A DNA stretch of 64,000 nt, from NCBI GenBank assembly GCA_030674185.1, contig CM060306.1, forward strand, positions 43,016,983 to 43,080,982. Direction: 5' to 3'. A program made the translations under genes and the position numbers. Below the pieces are notes generated by a model, which saw only the letters and a program-made list of their open reading frames with translations, had not been told where the DNA came from and ran no database searches. The stretch comes from Monoplex corrugatus (Eukaryota > Mollusca > Gastropoda > Littorinimorpha > Ranellidae). Shown here piece after piece: positions 57,972 through 64,000 of this stretch (the first letter of the stretch is position 1; every line of letters begins with the position of its first letter).

Positions 57972-59770
57972 ATATACAGGAAGATAAACAAAGAAATCAG
58001 GTATAGGTGCAATGAAGCTAAGGAAGCTTGGCTGAAATGCAAAGAGATAGAAGAACGACACAAAATGGATCCTCAGGGTATGTACAGACGAATTGAAGAA
58101 ATTGTCTACAGGAAAAATACATGCACATCAACTGGTTGCTTAAAATCGAAAGATGGCACGCTTATCATGGAAAAAGACAAAATATTAGACAGATGTGGAG
58201 AGTACATTAAAGACCTTTTTGAGGATGACAGAAACGAAGAACACATTATAAAAAAGAACTTTGAAGGACCACCCATAATGAAAGATGAAGTTAGAGCAGC
58301 ACTGAAAAAGATGAAACCAGGAAAAGCCCCAGGACCAGACAACATTACTACAGAGATGATTGAAACCCTGGAGGAATTTGGCATAGAAAAAATAACAGTC
58401 CTCCTAAATGAAATTTATGACACTGGAAAAAACCCAAAGATATGTCAAAATCAATTTTCATTGAACTTCCAAAGAAGACAGGGGCTATAGAATGCGAACT
58501 CCATCGCACAATCAGTTTGATGAGTCATGTAACAAAATTCCTGTTAAGAATAATCATGATAGGACAAGGAATAGAATCAAAAGAGAAATAGCAGAAGAAC
58601 AGTGTGGATTTGTGGAGGGAAAGGAATTATTAATGCCATATACATCCTAAGAACTATCATAGAGATGTCAATTGAGATGAATAAGGATTTGTATTTATGC
58701 TTTGTTGACTATACCAAGCTTTCGATCGGGTACGACATGATGAATTGATCAACCAACTGGAGAGACTCAATGTCGATGGAAAAGATCTACGAATAATCAG
58801 GAATATGTACTGGGAACAAACAGCTGCAATGAGAATAGAAAACAATATAAGCTCTTTCCAAAACATCAAAAGAGGAGTCAGACACGGTTGTGTTTTGTCA
58901 CCAGATCTGTTTTCACTATATAGCGAAAACATCATGAGAAACCTAGAAGAAGACCCTGGATTAAAGGTTGGAGGGAAAATGATAAACAACATTCGGTACG
59001 CAGATGACACCGTGCTAATTGCAGAAAATGAAAGGGACCTACAAAACCTTGTGAATATACTAGAAACAGAAAGCAAAGGTAAGGGGTTGGAACTAAACAG
59101 CAGGAAGACTGAAGTCATGGTGATCAGTAAAAAACATGAAATCCCCTCCTGCAAAATAAAAACAAATGGCACAACCTTGACACAGGTTAATAAGTTCAAA
59201 TACCTGGGAACGGTCATTTCATCAGACGGCAGAAGCGCATCGGAGGTGGCTGGCAGAATCGGCCAAGCCAAAACAGCATTCAAGAAGATGACAAGCATTC
59301 TTACCAACAAATGCCTATCAATTAACATCAGAAAGAGAGTCCTTGAATGTTATATAGAACCAATACTGTTGTATGGATGCGAGGCGTGGACAGTCAGCAA
59401 GCAAAGCCAGAGCAGGATCGAGGCAGCCGAGATGTGGTTTCTCAGAAGAATGTTGAGAGTTCCATGGACAGCAAAGAAAACAAACGAGACAGTCTTGATG
59501 GAGGCAGACACAAATAGATCACTCATAAGGAAGATTAGGAAAAGACAAACAACATTTATAGGCCATTTTATGAGGAAGGGGGATTTGGAGCACCTGGTCA
59601 CAACGGGAAAGCTGGAGGGAAAGAGAGCACCAGGTAGACCCAGGGAGAGAATGCTGTACGGACTTGCAGAGTGGCTGGGGATGAGGAGGGTGGGGGAGAT
59701 GCTGGGGGCAACGAGAGATAGAGATGGCTGGAGGTCCATGGTCGCCAACGCCATGCGGCAGGGCACCTGA
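57972..59770 (+). pseudogene. RTE reverse transcriptase and C-terminal domain
   Basis: Encodes the RT. The linker and early RT blocks (KMKPGKAPGPDNITTEMI) are followed by a frame break near 58460-58490 and a damaged 'finger' region. The frame is clean from 58745: RHGCVLSPDLFSLYSEN, RYADDTVLIAENERDLQ (catalytic Asp pair), LELNSRKTEVMVISK and YLGTVISSDGRSAS. The C-terminal block reads ILLYGCEAWTVSKQSQS, EMWFLRRMLRVPWTAKK and GHFMRKGDLEHLVTTGKLEG, ending MRQGT. The last 341 codons are intact, longer than in any other copy here. The element is not functional as it stands. Confidence 0.92.
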
Positions 59771-59814
59771 TGATGATGATGAATGTATTTATTCTAATAA
59801 CTGTGATTCCTCAC

Positions 59815-59988
59815 CTTTCGTGATTTTTGCTCTAAATTTCTCCGGACCACTGCATCCATTTGAGACAAGATAGATGGTGAAAGTGTTTGAACGAGACACA
59901 TAGAACTCGGGAAGACGTTCTTGCCATTGACGTTGCTCAGTGTCTCGGGGTCATACTCAAAACCTTCATCCAATCCATTTTCCATCAC
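59815..59988 (-). CDS. CUB domain 1, second-half exon, with a one-base frame break
   Basis: 174 bp, acceptor ttttcag and donor gtgagg; phase 0 to phase 1 needs 175. The first part reads VMENGLDEGFEYDPETL and NVNGKNVFP. The second part, in another frame, reads FYVSRSNTFTIYLVSNG and PEKFRAKITK, which is clearly the end of a CUB. The switch lies at a CCC run (GGG on the plus strand, 59909-59911), where one extra C would join them. The adjacent RTE insertion ends about 30 bp beyond the donor. CUB 1 has only one cysteine in all, in SNGCSG. Confidence 0.82.
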
Positions 59989-61419
59989 CTGAAAAGAGGT
60001 ATGCAACTAAGAAAGATCATGGGCAGATAAACATGTAAAAACAGCACAGCTGATATTCTAACAGCGATAGAGACGGTACCCTGAACAAACAGCTAACCAC
60101 ATACAAACTTCTAGTCATGCTAATATTTTAGAAGGATGGAGAAAGATCCCGACAAAGCAGATACTCATATACCACTTACTTATGCTAAACAGGGACAGAG
60201 ACAATACCCTGTTATGATATATGTAAATACAAACATTTGTTAAAGTTAACGTGGACATGATTTTTGGTTACATAGGACATGAACAGAGAAAGCATATAGG
60301 ACAGAGAAAGCATTTTGACTACACAGAACTTGGACAGAGAAATGATTTTGGCTATAAGGACTTGGGCAGAGACATGATATTGGCTATACAGGACGTTGAC
60401 AGAGAAAGGATGTTGGCTACACATGTATCTATTAACAAATTATTTGCTGTCCTTAAACTGTAACAGAAATGAAGACAAGATCCGTACAAGATATAAATGC
60501 AACAACTTTTACATTTATCTTAACAGGGACGAACATAGAAACATGGCCAATTAGATGTGTATACAGTAACTAGTCCAATTTCAAAGAAGCCATTTGACCT
60601 TGAAAACCTGCACCTGTCACCAGTTAGTTTTATTGCATGTATACTAACTTGCCAAACGATTAGTGTACAACAAGTAAAACTTAAATAGAAAAGAAACAGA
60701 CATTTGTTTTGCTGTTTTTTCCATGTTTGATTTACCACTACATGCTATTTGTGAGCATTGTAGTACTTGTTTATGTAAACCCCAACACGTGATTCATTTT
60801 AAAATGATTTATATGTTATCGTTAAAGAATGCGCAACAATGAGCTATCTTTCTCATTAATTAATCAATGTCTTTGCTGTAAAAAAAGAAACAACTTCCAA
60901 CAGAGAACAGCTCCTTATAAGCAGATCTTTACCAGAGTTTGAGTCTGGACAGGTAGCGGCCAGGTTCAACTTCATTCGGATCAAAAAGCTGCATATATTC
61001 AACACTTGTGTGTGAATTGCACTCACACGAGGACTTACCAAAATATTTACATTCTCTGTTCTTGATAGGAAGTTTGTATCAAGTTTCTCACGATCTCCAA
61101 GGTTATTCGTATGGAACATTCTGGAGGTCGAACTTACACAAAAAAAGTTGAAAATCAGATTTTTTTTTCTTAACTTCTAAAATATCCACGTACAATTTTT
61201 TTGACTGTTGTGATTTGATTATTACGATTTTTAGCGGATTCATTGTAGGCACATACGCAATCTCAGAGGCTGCTACACAAAAATCATCAGACAAATGACT
61301 ATTACAGTTTCTTTCGAATGTGATTATTACATAAATAACTTGCAAAAGGAAAATGAACATGATACAAAGCCAAATTAAACAATCAAAAATAGAAACATAC
61401 GAAGAAAAAAATGAATGGA
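59989..61419. other. Intron; ~38 bp minisatellite at 60250-60425
   Basis: About five imperfect units of 'ggacagagaaa' plus 'gattttggctata' type lie at 60250-60425. The rest of the intron is unassigned. Confidence 0.6.
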
Positions 61420-61502
61420 CAGATGGATGGATGGACGGATGAATAAATGAATGGATGAATGAATGAATGAATGAATGAATGAATGAATGAATGAATGAAT
61501 GT
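61420..61502. repeat. (ATGG)n/(GAAT)n microsatellite
   Basis: ATGG units lead into about 12 GAAT units, ending about 30 bp from the splice donor of the first CUB exon. Confidence 0.95.
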
Positions 61503-61533
61503 ACAGAAACAACAACCCCTCTGGTATGCTTAC

Positions 61534-61685
61534 CTTTAATGTGATGAGCGAGCCCTCATCAGTGGATATTGTGTACTGACGGGTATAGACGGTGGGGGAT
61601 GGGGTGCTGCTGTAGTCGGGGGAAGTCAGCGCTAACCAGGTCTCTGTGGCTGTGATCTGACGGTTCCGTGGAGAGAGCTCATCAT
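61534..61685 (-). CDS. CUB domain 1, first-half exon (most 5' exon seen)
   Basis: 152 bp, phase 1 to phase 0, acceptor tgaccag and donor gtaagc. Reads DDELSPRNRQITATETW, then LALTSPDYSSTPSPTVYT and STDEGSLITLK: the 'L.SP.YP…Y…I…G..I.L.' core of a CUB but without the usual two cysteines. An upstream exon ending in phase 1 must exist, but no convincing candidate lies between 61686 and 64000. The call is supported by the matching second half at 59815-59988 and by the identical split position in CUB 2. Confidence 0.78.
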
Positions 61686-61884
61686 CTGGTCAAACAATGA
61701 CAGGAATATACAGATTCTTTTATTTTGATTTTTTTGGGTTTTAATTCTTTCATAAAAAAAAACATTCACAAATGCCATTTTTGGAACAATATACCCAATA
61801 TAACCATACAATTTTGAAAAATAAGAATTATAAAGTAAATAGTTTTGAAAAAAGTATTATAATACAACACAGATAAATTATCGT

Positions 61885-62215
61885 TATGCGCCCTGCCGCA
61901 TGGCGATGGCGATCATGGCGCTCCATATGCGTCTGTCCCTTGTCGCCGCAAGCACATCTTCCACCCTCTCTGTCCTCAGCCACTTGCAAGTCCGTCCAAT
62001 ATTTTCTCCCTGGGTCTACCTGGTGTTCTCTTTCCCTCCAGCTTCCTTGCAGCAATGTCCATACATTCCACGTTGCAATTTTTGTTTTTTTGTTTTTGTT
62101 TTTGTTTTGTTTTTTTCATTTTGATCGCGGTAGCTTGCTGAAGGTCTGGTGTCATCTGCGCAGCATGACGGTCCCTACCGGACGAAGGTGCTCCATAGGA
62201 GCCCCTTCACACAGG
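61885..62215 (-). mobile_element. RTE copy with a large internal deletion
   Basis: On the minus strand it has the family 5' end (hairpin remnant, GACACCAGACC, then ATTGCAACGTGGAATG, the start of EN) followed at once by the 3' end (GGAGGGAAAGAGAACACC to the GCGGCAGGGCGCAT end). About 2.7 kb of the master are missing. An expanded GTTTTT run lies in between. It has the layout of a non-autonomous derivative keeping both ends. Confidence 0.82.
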
Positions 62216-62685
62216 TGAATACAATGCAAACTTAATTTGGACTCTAGACGTGCTGAAATGCGGATGGACTGGAATTTTTTTTGTTTTTGTTTTTTTGGGG
62301 GGGGGGGGGTCACAAGGGGAGTCTCCTTGGAGAAAGCATGTCGCCATAGTTCGGCACCTCATCTGTTTTGTTTTGTTCTCCTTGTATGCAAGTATTTTCT
62401 TTACGTATCAAAGTGAACGATTTCGACGTAATTTTCTCAGGGACAACTCTTTGTTTACCGTGGGATCTTTCATTGGCATCAAGAGCATGTTGTATTGGGG
62501 TCTCAGTTTATGATTTTATCCCAATAGCTAACACCAAGACTACACTCAAGGTCTTTTGGAGGAGGGAGAACAATCTCTATCCGTACGGGAATCGCATTCA
62601 GGTTCCTCACATCTTAGGTAGGTGCTCCATCCATTAGGTTACACACTCCATCATTCTGGTTGCCACGCATGCCATTAATCAACTT
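62216..62685. other. No feature; (T)n(G)n run at 62278-62310
   Basis: Unassigned sequence with a T run followed by ten to eleven G. Confidence 0.5.
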
Positions 62686-62689
62686 ACAA

Positions 62690-62940
62690 GCTGAGAATAG
62701 CTCAATGGTTGAGCGTCGGATTCACATGCTAATGGTTGTGGGTTCGAATCCCGGGTTGCACTATATCAAAACTGGCCATCTCACTGTCCCATCTTAAAAT
62801 CTTTGTTGTTCAAGTGGTGTCGGTATATGATTAGATAAGTCACCCTTCCCCCACTTCCCTGGGATGGTTATCCCCGTCGGCCATGTCACCTGAGGTGGGT
62901 GCTGATATAAAAAATTGAACCAAATCAATCAATCAATTCT
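62690..62940 (+). mobile_element. tRNA-derived SINE
   Basis: The head carries an A-box-like 'tagctcaatggttgagcg' and a perfect B box GGTTCGAATCC (about 62742-62752). The body contains 'cttccctgggatggttatcc' and 'gggtgctgatataaa', and the end is an (AATC)n tail. Body fragments recur at about 4790-4870. I do not call it a tRNA gene because the acceptor and anticodon stems do not pair. Confidence 0.8.
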
Positions 62941-63049
62941 GGTAACATATGCCACTGAAGGTTTCTTTACGGTGTTTCCAAATAACGTCCCTTTAGTCAT
63001 TTTCTTATGAATGTTCTTTCATCTATGAATTTACTGATATTAACGCTTT

Positions 63050-63221
63050 GACTCCTGCACCTTATCCACCAACTGCAAAAATTTAATCTTTTGACTCCCT
63101 CACCCTTTTCACCAGCATCCTGCAGGAAAGGGTGAGGGAGACACGGGATTACGTTTTTGTTTTGTTAGCATATTGACGATGCAGGATGCTGGTGAATCGG
63201 AAGCCGGAGTCAAAGGGTTAA
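63050..63221. mobile_element. Family B MITE, copy 11
   Basis: TTAACGCTTTGACTCCTGCA and GGAGTCAAAGGGTTAA at the ends. The inner palindrome lost part of its right arm (CACCAGCATCCTGCAGGAAAGG). Confidence 0.8.
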
Positions 63222-63598
63222 TGTTTCGACTGACTACAGCATTGCTTCCCTGCAGGTCTGAAGCGGGACATTGTGGATATTTTGATGCTTGTGGCTTGCT
63301 GTACATTTTGTTTTCTGTGTTTGTTTTTGCGCTACTTTTTCATGTTAAAAACAAATTGGAAGAAATTTGAGAAAAACCGTTGAAACTACTAGATTGCTCA
63401 TTGTATACCCTTTCCTAAATGAAAGCATGGGTCCATCCCTTGCATCTTTCGCCAAGATTCGTCTCAGGACTGATTAAGCCTTCAGAATACTGTTACCCAT
63501 CAGGATTTTTTTTCCTGCAGGAGATATTGTCACTCACAAGCTGGAGTGGGATGAGGTTAAAAAAAATTAAAATACCGTGTGGACATGTTCAGTGTGAA
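63222..63598. other. No feature recognised
   Basis: Unassigned sequence between two family B MITEs. Confidence 0.45.
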
Positions 63599-63791
63599 TT
63601 AACCCTTTGACACCTGCGCCGTGTCCAGTAGTATCCTGTATCGTCAACCATGCCATCAAAGCAAAACCGTAACCCTCTGACTTCCTCACCCTTCCCGCCA
63701 GCTTCTTGCAGGAAGCTGGTGGGAAGGGTGAGGAAGTCAAAGGGTTAAGGTTTTGCAGTTATTGGATGGGGTGCAGGAGTCAAAGGGTTAA
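63599..63791. mobile_element. Family B MITE, copy 12
   Basis: Inner palindrome 63669-63748: 80 bp, no spacer, four mismatches between 40 bp arms. T at arm position 15 and C at position 26 differ from the family consensus in both arms. The outer ends TTAACCCTTTGACACC and GGAGTCAAAGGGTTAA are well kept. Confidence 0.85.
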
Positions 63792-64000
63792 GAACAGGAC
63801 ATTCAAATGCTGAGCTTACACGAATCAAATACAAGCGGCCAGAATGAATACAATATGTTGCGCTTTTTCATCCAACAACTATTATCCGAGATTTATGGGC
63901 TACAGGAGACCTGTGGCTCTCGTCTGCTATATCTGATGATGTGTTAAACGGCGAAAACTAATAAAGACGTATTCAATACTTGAGTAGAATCTACTGACAG

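Larger units (their letters stand above)
56720..59785 (+). mobile_element. RTE-clade LINE, nearly full length (~3.1 kb)
   Basis: 5' UTR with a hairpin (56860-56880), an apurinic-type endonuclease, a reverse transcriptase and a C-terminal domain, ending CACCTGATGATGATGATGA. Order and motifs match the RTE/BovB clade: one ORF with EN then RT and a short microsatellite-like tail. It is antisense to the mosaic gene, and its 3' end lies about 30 bp from a splice donor. It carries at least two frameshifts and two stops. All other main-family RTE fragments in the window resemble it. The left boundary is approximate. Confidence 0.92.

Noticed and set aside
62690..62760. True tRNA gene
   Set aside because: The B box is perfect, but the acceptor and anticodon stems do not pair and the sequence continues into a SINE body.

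Overview
The window is animal genomic DNA. It has introns with GT/AG splice sites, an extracellular gene built from one-domain exons in phase 1, many non-LTR retrotransposons, Tc1-type DNA transposons, small palindromic elements and dense microsatellites. Nothing prokaryotic is present. The RTE-clade LINEs with GATGAT tails, repeats ending in a 'GTCGGCTGGGC' motif, and the AC/TG and GAT tracts suggest a marine invertebrate, most likely a mollusc (perhaps a gastropod). That assignment is an inference from repeat style, not a proven one.

Layout. Positions 1-30575 hold no host exon I can support. This part is a repeat bed of RTE LINE fragments, at least ten copies of a ~0.5 kb unclassified interspersed repeat (here 'repeat A'), two ~99% identical Tc1-type transposons (5454-7066 and 20372-21972), two minisatellites of about 1 kb, and a ~4.1 kb array of large tandem units (21973-26090). 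Positions 30576-61685 carry thirteen exons of one minus-strand gene. Read N- to C-terminal they encode CUB, CUB, four sushi (CCP) domains, a calcium-binding EGF, a second EGF and three more sushi domains. Every domain starts and ends in phase 1; each CUB is split by one phase-0 intron. No signal peptide, first exon, transmembrane segment or stop codon is seen, so the gene probably runs past both window ends, or its remaining exons are too small to see. The product should be a secreted or surface glycoprotein of the adhesion / complement-control / recognition type. I do not name an orthologue.

The introns are full of repeats: a nearly full-length antisense RTE element whose 3' tail stops about 30 bp from a splice donor, a CR1/L2-type LINE fragment, piggyBac-like MITEs, a 0.5 kb GAA/GAT tract, and AC tracts (one beginning a few bases inside a splice donor). 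Positions 61686-64000 hold an internally deleted RTE copy, a tRNA-derived SINE and two more MITEs.

The points most worth a second look are: (1) a family of twelve TTAA-ended palindromes with a nested inner palindrome, in which copy-specific substitutions are mirrored in both arms; (2) the mosaic gene, with two frame breaks that both sit at C homopolymers; (3) two recent Tc1 copies with different single lesions, one with mismatched flanks; (4) a 530 bp unclassified insertion bounded by a 15 bp direct repeat.
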